Positions 35,309-46,551 of a DNA stretch of 64,000 bases are shown here, one piece after another. The DNA lies in contig JBBHKE010003248.1 in assembly GCA_037447655.1 (NCBI GenBank), forward strand, positions 197,007 to 261,006, written 5' to 3'. Both the position numbers and the translations under genes were made by a program. Each line of letters opens with the position of its first letter. The stretch's first letter is position 1. This DNA comes from Zygnema cylindricum. Lineage: Eukaryota; Streptophyta; Zygnematophyceae; Zygnematales; Zygnemataceae. The notes under the pieces are model-generated. The model saw only the letters and a list, made by a program, of their open reading frames with translations, did not search any database and was not told the origin of the DNA.

Positions 35309-37685
35309 GTGAGGTTAACAGCTCTAGACGAACAGGACAACCAGCCTTTCTTAAGGCTTGTCGCTGTATTATAAAGCACCGATACCGACCCCACAGTTAG
35401 CATCTGTCGAAGCAGAATACTGTCTCCGAGCTCTACGCCAACTTGTCGCAGTCGCCCCAAATTAAAAAGTTTGTAGCGTTAAGGCACTTAAGTAACTAAC
35501 GTCAAAACAAGGTAAGCCATATTTCCTCAGGGGTACGCAGGTTTTCTCACCACGTTCCTCAAGCCAACCGGTGGTAGGCCCACCGGCGGAAACGCCGGAT
35601 AGCCGCCGCAGTATTCCCTCTTACCGCCACTTTCACTATGGACATGAAACTGCTGGCCCAAGGAAGAGCCTATGTTAACCTTCTGCAGGGAGGATAGGCC
35701 GCAAAGGCGGCCACCCGGATGGTGGCCAACCGAACTCCTTGCACCACTCTTTTGGACGCATGGGGACTCCTTTATACCGAATGGAACAAAACTGCAATCA
35801 ATGAATTCACGGAATTGCGATGTTTGAAAAATTAAACCCCGCTGACGCTGTTCAACCGCATCTCGAGCCTCTGTCATAAGACGAAGCTGTCTACGATTGA
35901 CACCCCAGCCATAGCCACGAAATATTATGTCGCTGTTCGGAATTCTTTCCGACCAACAGGACAAGCAGATCTCGACAATTGGAGTGCCATTCAGGCAATC
36001 CACGACTCGGAAACAGCAGGAGCGCAGGCACGGAGGAGGGGGAAGGGACCGCACGCCGGTCACAAAAGAAAATTATAAACCTACTCTTCGCTCCAAAACC
36101 ACTAAAATGTCTCAATCTTAGTTAAGAAAAATCAGACTTCATAAATTTGATGATGCTTAGATCTCTAATGAGTTAAGAGAGAGGTACACCATTGAGGGGT
36201 CAAAATGTGAGGCTTGTGGGTTCATAGGCCATAAGAAAGGGCAATGCTTCCAAAAGAATAGGGTCCCCAAAAAAATGATGCAATATGCTTTGTTCACAAG
36301 CAAGGGGGAAACAACCGTTAATCCTTTGCCATTACAACTTTTGTATCCCTGTGGACTTCGATCTCCATATGAACCGGGACCAAGTAACATAAAGCCGGAA
36401 CACATCATTCAGTAGCAAAGCACTCAACTGGTCGCCATGGCAGCAAAATTGGCCGCTCTCCGCTTAGGATCAAAAGCCCGCACATCTCCAACTCTAACGC
36501 ACGCTCAAAAATTGCATAAACATAAACAAGAACTGCTACGAAAGCTAGCGGAGCTGGAACAGCACACCACGGTGGGTGGAGATGATAATGACCTCATGGG
36601 TTGGGATATGGAGCCTCCAAAGGCTCATCGTGCTCGAACATTTCTGTCCGGAGCTTGGAACGTAAGAGTCGAGGACAACCGCAGGCAACTCCCCTCTATC
36701 GCGTCTTCACAGAGAAAAGACAAACAGCCGATGGAACCAAAGGACCACAGTCGCAAGGCCACCGGTCCTTCATCCTTCACACCACGAGCTGTCTTGTTGA
36801 ATAGTGACGTTGGGCTGGGTTGAAAACGGACCCATCCGCCTCCTCCGGCTCCAAATAAACTTCCTCCTTGATTCGAGGGTTACAAGAAAACACAACCGGA
36901 AAAGGATGCTTCAACCACCGAAACAGACAAAGAATAGTTCGACCGATACTTGGTTGAAAGACCAACAGTAGATCCACCAATAACACCTCCAATAGGGAAC
37001 TCTAACGCAGAAGATGAAGAAGCAAAGGGGGGAGGGGGGACAGGAGAAATCGGAAGACGAGGACTCACCCATTTCATCACCTAAAGCTCACCTTCCTTCT
37101 TCCAAACCGGCACTTGTGTTAGTACGACACCTGATGCCCTACGCCTTGACCCACGTTAAAACCCTAGCTTCCTCCCACAATTTTCCCAAAAAAATCTTCA
37201 TTCAGACACTAGGGGAAGAGATTCACACCAGGAGGGAAAGGGTCACGTTGGTAGAACCACCCAAGACAGTCTTTATGTCGGCAGAACCGAAAACTTCTAT
37301 GGCAGATAGAGATTATAAGGCCCTGTCAGTGGCTCTTATTCTTAATACGACAAGAAATTTTAAACTTAATGGATACGGCGTGTATCAAGATGCAGTGGTG
37401 GATACGGGAGCCCTCCCTAATCTCATAACCACCTCAGAATTACAAAAAATGCCCAAATAAAAACGACCAAAAATCAGTCCCAGTAAAATATACCTAAGTA
37501 CGGTCAGCAGTGGGAGCCAACCAATATATAGCATCATTAAAGCAATGGAAATCAAATTGGCGGATGACGCAAGCCAACATGTACAAATTCAGCTCCCCTT
37601 TCTCGTGGTGGAAGTTAAACAATTTGAAATTCAGTTGGGTATGGCTACATGGAAAAGGTTGAACATGGAGTTGAGCATGTGGAAG
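35309..37685 (+). pseudogene. Gypsy-1 gag and protease, displaced 3' of integrase
   Basis: Gag-like sequence (LLYTEWNKTAINEFTELRC, ATKYYVAVRNSFRPTGQAD) lies at 35640-36060 with stops. A zinc knuckle CEACGFIGHKKGQC is at about 36211-36252 (CX2CX4HX4C), then a basic linker open at 36437-36823. A retropepsin active site DAVVDTGALPNLIT is near 37390-37432, with a C-terminal LPFLVVEVKQFEIQLGMATW near 37600-37655. In a normal gypsy gene order this part precedes RT, here it follows integrase, so the element is circularly permuted or mis-scaffolded. It ends at 37685 in the second copy of the 820-bp repeat. The first 300 bases after the gap are unassigned. Confidence 0.75.
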
Positions 37686-38505
37686 TACTTTCCCAGTATA
37701 TGAAGCCAGTTCCATTAAATATTGGTACCCTAGAGGGTGGGCCCATAACCTGAAACTCTGAGACCTCCATAAGTCCTCAGAGTGGACAGCTTCCAAGAAG
37801 CCTCTAGGATAACCGTGACCCTTTGTGTTGCAGCAAAAATAACTGCCACCCTGGCAGGCAATAACTCTCACCAACTTCACCACTATGAAGGCAAGACTCC
37901 CCTGAGTGAATAGCAAAAAGAATCTTTGAATTTTCTCCCCTGAACAGTAAGTTATGGAGGGTCAAAGTTGACCTTTTGTACAAAAGCTCTTTGGTAGAGA
38001 GGGTCCTATCTCCTAATTTTTCTAAGTCCTATCTCTCTCACAGACTTTACCTACTGATGTATGGAGCCAATTAGAATATAGTTCCGTACACAAAAGTATA
38101 GTTGCCGGTGTACTTTCTGTACAAACAATGTACGACATGGCCTAAATGTCGACACGTGGTATGTTCGGATTCGCTCCTTTAATCCTCAGAGATGCCGCGA
38201 TCCAATGTCATTCCGCCACGTGTCATCCGATGTGGCGATGACCACAAACCGTCGGAATCCTCTTCCGTGATCTCAGCGTTAATTCCGACCGTCCGATTTA
38301 ATTCACATTTAATTGTAGCCGTAATAAATACATGCGCGTTATTCGTTTCATTAGAGAAATAAATGAGCGGTATTCGTTTCTTATCTGTACCATAATCCGT
38401 ACTTTTACATTACCGGATCTATGTATCCCGTAAATAGTTATAGTTAAATGAATTATTCTATTTGGTAATGTTTAATTAATTATCAAACCATGTAGTACGT
38501 AACAC
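37686..38505. repeat. 820-bp perfect direct repeat, copy 2
   Basis: It is identical to 30746-31565. Here it continues without a break into the rest of the A3-type LTR, so this is the natural context and copy 1 is the one joined to foreign sequence. Confidence 0.93.
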
Positions 38506-38804
38506 TAGTTCTAGACTTAACGGCTAAGGCTACCGTCTACCGGCTGTCTGTCGGCCGGTAGGTAGCAGGATCAAATCCTGTGACCGGCATATACCATTTA
38601 GTAAATAAACTCCAAACTAATATATATTTCCCGTAAACCTCTAGATAGCCTAAGTAGCCATGGCTCTAGCTCCCTCTCCAATTTCTCAATGACTGCGACA
38701 AGTTGGATAGTTGGAGAGAGAAGTTAGAGGTAGACTACCTCGGCTTCTTTCTATATTTCTATTTAGACCTAGAAAATACTTAAAATGGACCATTAATTTC
38801 TACA
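37751..38804 (-). repeat. A3 LTR, complete copy (5' LTR on minus strand)
   Basis: TGAAACTCTGAGACC ... TTTCTACA, 1,054 bp, with the tRNA-like module at 38513-38582 (TAGACTTAACGGCTAAGGC; GGATCAAATCC). It borders gypsy-2 directly at 38805, so A3 or its progenitor integrated in, or recombined with, the methyltransferase region of gypsy-2. Confidence 0.9.
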
Positions 38805-39500
38805 TCCTCCAACAACTATTGAAAACACATGTTCCAGATCCCAACATTATAGTTCAACAGATCCTCGGACCAAGGCGAATGGCCACTCCTGTGACCCTGC
38901 CGAGTGAACCCTCTTTTTCGGTTGCAATAAACCCGGGAATCCACGAAGGGCCCTACCGACCCTGGTATCCTTCCCTAACAGCCATGCTTACTAGAAAGGC
39001 TCACCAGGAATGATCTTTGACAATGCAACCGCTACTTGGACGCCACGAAGTATTGAGGAACGGGAAGAAGCAATGGGATTTTGACCGGCAACCACAGCAG
39101 CACTAGGGGTCTCGGCCTCAAAAAGGTGCAGTTTAATCGGGCAAAGTATGGATTTGAATGCAATTTCATGGGTGCTACAACATTCTTTGGCATTCTCCAG
39201 CCTCCAGTCTTCAAAGTCACGGGCAACATACATTCAAGCTCCAAAGTTGTTGGCCATGGAAGTTACTCTACAGCTTGAGGGGGGGAGAGAGGCAAAAGGG
39301 AAAAATTCTGCAAATTACATTCAGAGAGAACACTAAACCCATGAGTTTCCTCAGTGGGGGGGAGAGGAGGCTCAAAACAGGGCTGCTTAGGGGAAGTTTT
39401 CATCGGTAGTGTTTTAGCATCTAAGCAAGGGATAGATCTACAAGTAGATCTAGAATTCGACATCTCCCTTTAGGGTCGGCCAGCGGAAGCCTTGGCGGCA
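38805..39500 (+). pseudogene. Gypsy-2 methyltransferase C-terminal part
   Basis: It starts inside the methyltransferase, at the base corresponding to about 31901 of gypsy-1 (CCTCCAACAAC). It keeps the target-recognition segment (VAINPGIHEGPYRPWYPSL in one frame) and the motif IX/X end (ATWTPRSIEEREEAMGF, TGA, then LIGQSMDLNAISWVLQ). The TGA after MGF is at the same codon as in gypsy-1. The catalytic half is missing, removed at the A3 LTR junction. Confidence 0.75.
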
Positions 39501-42240
39501 GTGGAACCCGGGAAGATGAACTAGACTTTAAAGGAACAGCTAGACCCACAGCAGAAGGCACGGCTCTCCAAACTGTTAGAGTACAGCAGGCAAGTGTTCT
39601 CGTGGTCTGACAGAGATGTAGGGATCTATAAGGGGACCCATTTTCGCATTGACCCGACCGACGAGACGGCGACTGTTTGGCAAAAATAGCACCATTTCAG
39701 CTTCAAGGAGAAGGGGTTCATCACCGAAAAGGTGCAAACTTTGGTGGACGCGGGGCTTGGGCAAGAAAGTACAGGGCTACATGGGTTTGCCTCTCCAACA
39801 GTGCTCGCGCCAAAGAAAGACTTGTCTGGGAAAATGGTAGATTTCGGGATGTGTGGGGACTATCAGATGCTCAACTCGGCAACTATCTTCGACCGTTATC
39901 CCATGCACACCCCCGAAGTGATCTTCAACTCTCTTGCTTGGGCCAACATTTACTCTACTTTGGATATGAGAAATGGGTTTCACCAGATTGCAATGGAGCC
40001 AAAGCACCAAGAGAGGACCCCTTTTTGGGGCGGGTCCAGGTTGGTTAAATGCCTGTATATGCCTTTTGGCCTCAAAAATGCACCTGCCAAATTCCAACGG
40101 GCCATGGCGAGGCCCTCCAGGGAATCGATTGCGCACGGTGTTACATCGACGATGTGTATATTTTCTCTAAGACATTCGAGGAACACTTGGAGCATATATA
40201 GATCGTTTTACGGGCTCTCCAAGAAGCGAGCTTGAAGTGTCACCCGGGGAAGGGCATTTTTTGGGTGCAAAAAATCATTTATCTAGGGTCATGAGGTGAC
40301 TCCTGGGATAGTGGGTCCCCAAATGGTTAAGGTGGTAGCCCTTCACGCCTTTTCAACCCCGTAAGACATTTTTTCTCTTCGCACTTTCCTGGGCCTGGCC
40401 AACTATTACCGTAGGTTTATTCCCGAATTCATTAGCCATGCCCAACCATTGAATCAATTATTGCGGAAAAACCAAGAGTGAAAGTGGGCGGAAGAACAAC
40501 AGACTGCTTTCCAATTTCTGAAAGATCCCCTCAAGCAACATATAGTGCTTTGGATGCGCGATCACCAGCGACCCTTCCTCCTTTATACTGATTGGAACAG
40601 ATTCCGATTGGGAGTAGTTTTGGCTCAGTTGGACAATAAAGGGGCTGAGTACGTAGTGGCTAACGCAAGCCGAGGGGAATTACAGCAGTTACCATAGCAA
40701 ATTACTTGCCGCGGTGTGGGCCATCGAGCGTTTCACGCCTTACCTTTATGGAGTACACATCACCCTTATTACCGATCACCAGCCCCTCAAATGGAAAACG
40801 GGGAATAGTAAGTTGACTGGCAAGCTGGCCAGATGGGTTCTCATCTTGTAGGAATACGATTTCAGCATTATCCACCGAGCCGGGAGATCCGTGGGAACGT
40901 AGACGGACTCAGCAAGAATCCAGACCCTTCACCACAAACTCTACAAGGGCGCTGCACGATGAAGACCCCGAGCTCAGCCTATGACTAATTAGGGCTTCTT
41001 TTCCCTTTATTTGGCTACCTCGAGCTGAAAGAGAACTGTCAACCTTTGCTGTAGACGTGGAGGGGCACGCTCCAATTGGAGTCGGCCGCTAGGATATTTG
41101 GAATGACCCCGATTCCCTTGGGTCAATCCAAAAAGGTTCTCCTCTTCCCCACCAGGTCGGAATTCACTTGTCTCGGGTTCATACCCGGATGGTGGCGTAT
41201 GAATGGGACCGAGGCATTCTTCTCAGAAAACAGGCCGATGTTAAGAGGAAAGTGGTTCCTCCTCCAGCAGATCGTGAAAACCCTCATTGTTCGCCTTCAC
41301 CAACAATGCGGGCACTTTCGACAGAAACAGACCACCTCACTGGTCACACGATCGTATTGGTGGCATGGGTTGCGGGCCCAGGTCAATCCTGTGGTGCAAA
41401 CGTGTCCTTCTTGTGACCGAGTAAAAGTTGCTTTTGAGAAAAAGGGTGGAACTGAACTTCACTCTCTCCCCATCAAGGGGATATATTACAAATGGTTATT
41501 GCATCTACTGGGACTACTTCCCACCAGCCGAAGGGGAAACCATTTTGTATTGGTAATGATTGAACACTTCTCAAAATGAATCAAACTGGTGGTTCTTCCT
41601 CATAAGGAATCCAAAGAAATCGAGAACGCATTCTTGTTGAGGGTGCTGTCCCAATATGGAGCCTCGGTTGAAGTTTTGACTAATCAAGGTCCGAGTTTGC
41701 CGGAGAATTTTCTAACCTTTTGGAGAAGTGCCTCATTGACCACGCGTTAAGCAGCCGAGACCACCCCCAAGCTGACGGTGTGGCCGAAAGGTGCATACAG
41801 ATATTGAAGCGGTCACTACGGAAACATGTAGTGGAAAAGGATTTAGGAGAGTGGAACAAACGGGTGCCTTGGATTGCCACAGGATACACATTCAGTAGGC
41901 AACCCTCCCTTCATTCCTACATACCTTACTTCATTCTCTTCGGCCGCCATCCCATCCTTCTTGGAGCTGCACCAGCTCATGCGGTTCGACTTCCAAAGAT
42001 GGACAATCGGGGGACTGTGGAGAAGCTGACTGCCGACAAGGCCAAGGTATTTCACCGAGAAATGCCTCTTGCTTTGGGCAAGTTACAAGCTGCTCAGCAC
42101 AAAGATCAGCTTTGGTATTTGCAACGCGGAGCAGCAATTATGTCCCTCGGCAACGGCGATTCATGCTCGAGGATTTCGTGTATCGCATGCAATAGAAGAA
42201 TGACACTTTGGACATTTCGGCCGAACAGGTGATTCTGAAA
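39501..42240 (+). pseudogene. Gypsy-2 RT, RNase H and integrase
   Basis: RT at 39700-40235 (SPTVLAPKKD, GDYQMLNSAT, NGFHQIAMEPKHQERTPF, PAKFQRAM), frameshifted before CYIDDV at 40140. RNase H (YTDWNRF, GAEYVVA, TDHQPLKW) spans 40570-40860 with the same Glu-to-Lys change as gypsy-1 (HSKLLAAVW). Integrase is at 41076-42232: zinc region HQQCGHFRQK ... CPSCDRVKVAF, GNHFVLVMIEHFSK, DHPQADGVAERC (catalytic Glu kept). The first catalytic Asp is His (WLLHLLG) and the second is Asn (VLTNQG). It is homologous throughout to 32640-35298. Confidence 0.9.
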
Positions 42241-42552
42241 GTAGTGGAGGTCTCTAACAAAGGGGCTTTGAACTTGGAAGGTAAGAATGGCCGCAAAATT
42301 AAGGAAAACTAGATCAATGTTGCTCCTTGCCATCTACAAGGGCTAGAGGACGAGCCCACTTTCCACATCACTTACTTTGTAGATCCACCCCCGTGCTCCT
42401 CTGCTTGCAATGTGACTTCTTTGTCTGGCTTCCTGTTGATGTGTGATCGCTGTCATCAATGGTGGCATGACTTCTGCTTGTCGCCGACTTGGGAGTACCG
42501 CTCTCAAACCACAAATGCGTGGTTCTGTGAGGAGTGTGAATTTGGCAGCTAA
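42241..42552 (+). pseudogene. Gypsy-2 integrase C-terminus with PHD finger
   Basis: Downstream of the integrase core the frame reads a GPY/F-like tail (GALNLEGKNGRKIKEN, one TAG, INVAPCHLQGLEDEP) and then a PHD finger from 42394 to the TAA at 42550-42552. The metal-ligand pattern is CSSAC, MCDRC, H four residues on, DFC and WFCEEC: Cys4-His-Cys3 with the aromatic Trp before the last pair. PHD fingers bind histone H3 tails, so by analogy with chromodomain integrases it may steer integration. In gypsy-1 this region falls in or beyond the gap. Confidence 0.82.
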
Positions 42553-42581
42553 TTTCTCTTAACCTCCTAGTCACGCGGGAC

Positions 42582-42597
42582 TAAGAGGGGGGGGGGG
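42582..42597 (+). other. Putative gypsy-2 polypurine tract
   Basis: AAGA followed by 11 G lies 30 bases after the PHD stop and is followed by TG at 42598, a plausible 3' LTR start. Confidence 0.5.
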
Positions 42598-42858
42598 TGA
42601 ATTTGGGGGGGTACCGGGTACCTTCATACTTTTCACTCGCTCCCTCATTATTACCCATGCATATCCTTTGGGAAAGAAGGGACAGAAAAGGGCATGGTCA
42701 CGCATCCGGAACAGCATTTGCATTTAGAGTGGATTGCATGTCTTCTATGCACGTCTTTTCGGACATCTCCCCTAAACCTCCCGGTTTTCAGGACTCTAAT
42801 GCACTCTATTGTTGGAGGTAGGCCCTTCTCCTATGTTTCCAAGGCACGCTCGACAGCT
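42598..42858 (+). repeat. Direct repeat after gypsy-2, copy 1 (putative LTR start)
   Basis: It begins AATTTGGGGGGGTACCGGGTACC and is repeated with moderate divergence at 44028-44288 (offset about 1,431). It follows the putative polypurine tract, so it is probably the beginning of the gypsy 3' LTR. Confidence 0.55.
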
Positions 42859-44027
42859 GTTAAGCTCGTGTGCGTTACCGGCACACCCTTATATCACCAA
42901 GGACTTCCGAACCCTTTTGAACTGATACGGCCGTCAACGTACGGAGGAGTGAGTGCACCGCGCCAAACAAGATCCTTTTATTTACCAAAATAAGAGGAAC
43001 GCACTTTATTTCTCGCCTAACGGAGGTTAGACGACGGGGTTATTTTGCTTCAAAGATTTCGATTTTGTTACATGCGACCAGTTTCCACCTGTCCTTGTGG
43101 GGAGTACATTGTGGAACACCACATAACTTTTGGGAAAGATCTGTAGATTTTGTTGTTGGCTGTCACTAGGATGTTAGTTCAAGTCCACCATACTAGCAAA
43201 GAATTTATTACTCTGGGTCAAAGTTAGACGTTTCACGTCAATTTAGGACTTTGTTGCTCAAAAGTGTATCATAGGAGAACATTTGGCTTCAAATCCAGCC
43301 AGAGCTTGTCCCTTAACTATTTGCCTGAAGTGAAGCACAACCTGCTTTGCCTTGTGTCCGTACGATAACATTTTTTGGCCGCTGATTGGCTTCTGGTATT
43401 GCTTTGACTTTGGCACTTGCTGTAGGACAAACTTTGATGGTATAAGGCACTTGGGGTCGAAGGAGACAAGTTGCTTTTTCAGTACTGTCTTCGAGAAAAC
43501 CCCCAGAGAATACAATCAATCTTTCTGTCAGAGAACTCTTCCATTATGTCGTAGACTCTATTACCATTTGTGTTTTTGTGGAAATCGTAGCTCGGTGGGT
43601 GGTTCACACTATCGTCTCTTTGGGTGGTTTGGACTTTTGCTATTTGAAACTTAGAAGAGTCTGGTCGGATCCGTATAGCGGAACGAAGGGTTGAGGAAAA
43701 TCATATCAGTCTTCGGGGCAATTTGGAGAGGTTTCTTCTTCTCAGTTTTTTCTTCGTTGCACTGTGGGTATGTGCGTATGCTTCACCATTTTCATTGATT
43801 TCTATCATTATTTCTATTTTCTGAGGAAAGGTGATATTGTTTAATTTGAAAGAGCCGATATTTGTTGTTTCTATATTTCTGCGTGGGAGTTATTTGCGCC
43901 CTGTTGTGGTCGTCTTTGCTTTTTGTCCGGAGCTCTTGTGGGCCAGACTTGACGACTAGCATTCCCTTTCAATCCTTTCGATAACATTTAGAGGGGTAGC
44001 ATTTAGTGAGCTTCCGGCGGATCAACA
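42859..44027. other. Unassigned sequence between the two repeats
   Basis: No convincing coding region. It may be the body of the gypsy LTR (43980-44025 ends GGATCAACACA) or unrelated DNA. Confidence 0.4.
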
Positions 44028-44288
44028 CAAAATTTGGGTGGGTACGTGGTACCTTCATACTTTTCACTCGCTCCCTCATTATTACACATGTATATCCCCG
44101 GGGGAAGAAAGGGACAGAAAACGACATGGTCACGCATCTAGAAGCGCATCAGCATTTAGGGTGGATTCCAAGTCTTTTATGCACACCTTCTTGTACATCT
44201 CCCCTAAACCTCCCGGTTTCCAAGACTCCAGTGTACTCTATTTCTGGCGGTGGGCCCTTCTCCTATGTTTCCTAGGCAAGCTCGACAA
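44028..44288 (+). repeat. Direct repeat after gypsy-2, copy 2
   Basis: It matches 42598-42858 (TACCTTCATACTTTTCACTCGCTCCCTCATTATTAC-type sequence, GGGACAGAAA, CTCCCCTAAACCTCCCGGTTT) and diverges after GCTCGACA. Confidence 0.7.
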
Positions 44289-44559
44289 AAGTACATTTTG
44301 TGTCATCTTGGAACTTGAAAGGTACGGCAATTTGGCGTTATTATCATCGCGAACCACTTCCAGCTCATCTTCACACTTGCACTGGAATCAAATCGCGACT
44401 TGATTTTTATCAAAATACTACCTTATTGATGAATAGAAAACCGGGATTGCACGCGTCAAATGTTTTAAAAAAATTTGAGCGACAAAGAGTACACTCTATT
44501 TTTTCCCTTGCTCGTCACGCGTATGTTTGTACGAAAATGACGAGCATGTACTGAAAAAA

Positions 44560-44960
44560 TCGTTGGGGTTTCGGACCTCTACTTTCATTCATGGGTCCTT
44601 TGCAAAATTTTACGTCGTCCTCGTCTCTCCCCCTTTTTCTCACTCGACCGCTCCTCTTTCTCTCTTATTTACACGAAATGCAGCAATAATAGTATCAAAT
44701 GAAAGATGTATTTTTTTCCATTTTTTTTAATATTTTTGTTATAAGTTTGATGGCATATCGAATGATAAAAGATAAGAAAACGAAATCGGGAAGCCATGGT
44801 CGAAAATCTACGTACTGATGACGTCACATGGTACCATGACTTCGTTATGTCACAAAACCCTTAACATCTACAACGTCACAAAAACCTAGTCTACAACCAT
44901 CGCCGTTTTTGTAGACGTCACCAATTTTTGGAAGTTTCGTAGTTTCGTGCAAGATTACAA
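44560..44960 (+). repeat. Dispersed repeat R, copy 1
   Basis: A pyrimidine-rich tract (CTCTCCCCCTTTTTCTCACTCG), then GACGTCACATGGTACCATGAC, CACAAAACCCTTAACATCTAC and GTAGACGTCACCAATTTT. Related copies lie at 57310-57720 (same strand) and about 53150-53480 (opposite strand). No coding capacity is seen. Confidence 0.55.
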
Positions 44961-45356
44961 ACCAAATAAAATACACACACAACAATGGTGTTCCTTCAAA
45001 AACATTCAATATATTAAGCATAATGTAAATCCAACTCCTTTTCTTCCTTCATTTTACTTCTGACCTTTCTACGCCTCTTTAACAAGCTACGCCTCCAAAA
45101 GATAGATTAACCACTAAGTCCCAACAAGTATATATATGTACACAACTAAAACGTGTAGGAGTCAACGCGTCGAAACATACGACCGAAAACTGCGAACCGG
45201 TTTGAATAACATTGTAAGACTAGAAAAGGTCAGCCGTGGAACGACTTGAACTACACGGTACGACGAGACTTTACGTGAACCAAAACAATCAAATAATTTC
45301 CACGTCACTTGTACGGTACGACCATAACTTTCGTGAAACGAAACGAACAAACATTT

Positions 45357-45450
45357 TCTACGTCACTTCAAATATCTATCGACAAAACTACTTCGTTGCT
45401 AACTTCTACGTCACTTCAAATATCTAGCGACAATACTACTTTCGTCGCTA
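45357..45450 (+). repeat. Two-copy 47-bp tandem repeat
   Basis: TTCTACGTCACTTCAAATAT starts at 45357 and again at 45404, followed both times by CTA(T/G)CGACAA-ACTAC. The surrounding 44960-46150 is AT-rich with no gene I can support. Confidence 0.7.
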
Positions 45451-46149
45451 GTCGTCGCTCTCTCGTTGCTGAGTAAGTGCTCAGTACAATATCCTAACAT
45501 TTCGTAGTCGTCTACATTTCGTTTCGTAGACTGTCGCACATTTTGTAGTTGTCTACAACTGTCTCATATTTGAAGTAATAAAGGCGCAAGTAATGATTGA
45601 CATAGGCACACTTTGAAAAGTACACCGTAAAATCTGCGCTAAAATCCAAAGTAACGTTTCAAAGTTTCGGTTACATGGGGACACGCCCTAACTACGCAGC
45701 ATTTTCTAACTAACGAAACACTACTTTTCACTACGTAACATTTTCGTACAAAAGTGCGCGCGAATCGAAACGCGGCTTCACAGGAACGTGCGTCACAAGT
45801 GTCACATGCGAAACTACCGACGAAATTACATAGAGTGACGATGACGTTTCGTACTGAAAATTGTACGAAACGAACCATAACGCGTACCAAACGACTAAAT
45901 GATTCATTAGTACTTTATAGAACGTACGCCCGAAATTTAGCTACTAATTTGACCCTTGACCCGCTACAAGGAACACCCATTTGTTATTTTGACCTCGCGC
46001 TGTCGCCGAAATACGCCAATTGCTATCACTTTTTAAATTCAACTCCAATTCGTGCAATTTTTCGCGGACGTCTACTAAGTTCATAACTCTACATTACAAA
46101 CTCTTAAATACCCATTTATGAACAAGCTCGATCCTTTATTAATGTTACA

Positions 46150-46290
46150 CCGTGTTCACATAATCCACGTTTGAACATGTGAGAGCAAGTTCGCGTGATT
46201 TTCCCTCGTCTTTATCATTGAGGATTAAATCTGAGTGCGCTTTTCAGTGTTGACGCACTCACTTTCGCGTGTCGACGCCTTTATCTGACA
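46150..46290 (+). repeat. Dispersed repeat S, copy 1
   Basis: It shares TTTGAACATG, GTTCRCGTGATTTTC and CGTCTTTAT ... AAATCTGAG with 54085-54235 on the same strand. Confidence 0.5.
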
Positions 46291-46551
46291 TTTTACTATT
46301 TAATATTAATTACTATTTAATATAGGTAATATTTCGTATACTATTTAAAAACTGTCCAAATTAAAGTTATTAACGCTAAATGAACAGTGCCTTTATTAAC
46401 GTTGAAAAACAATTGAAGTCATTAATTATATTTTATGTTCAATAGCTATTTGTAGTGTAGCGTCAAACACACGAATTTTGGTCAGTTTTTAAATAGTCTT
46501 GTGTACAAAACGTGTCAGTTCGTTCGAAAAGTGTTCGCAATTTTCTGCTAA

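Noticed and set aside
35527-36063. 178-codon minus-strand frame after the gap
   Set aside because: The plus strand here reads gag-like sequence leading to the zinc knuckle; the minus frame has no recognisable domain.
25417-38809. A3 as a clean single insertion with target duplication
   Set aside because: Left flank CTTTA and right flank TCCTC differ, the two sides are different elements, and the 5' LTR is duplicated around gypsy-1.
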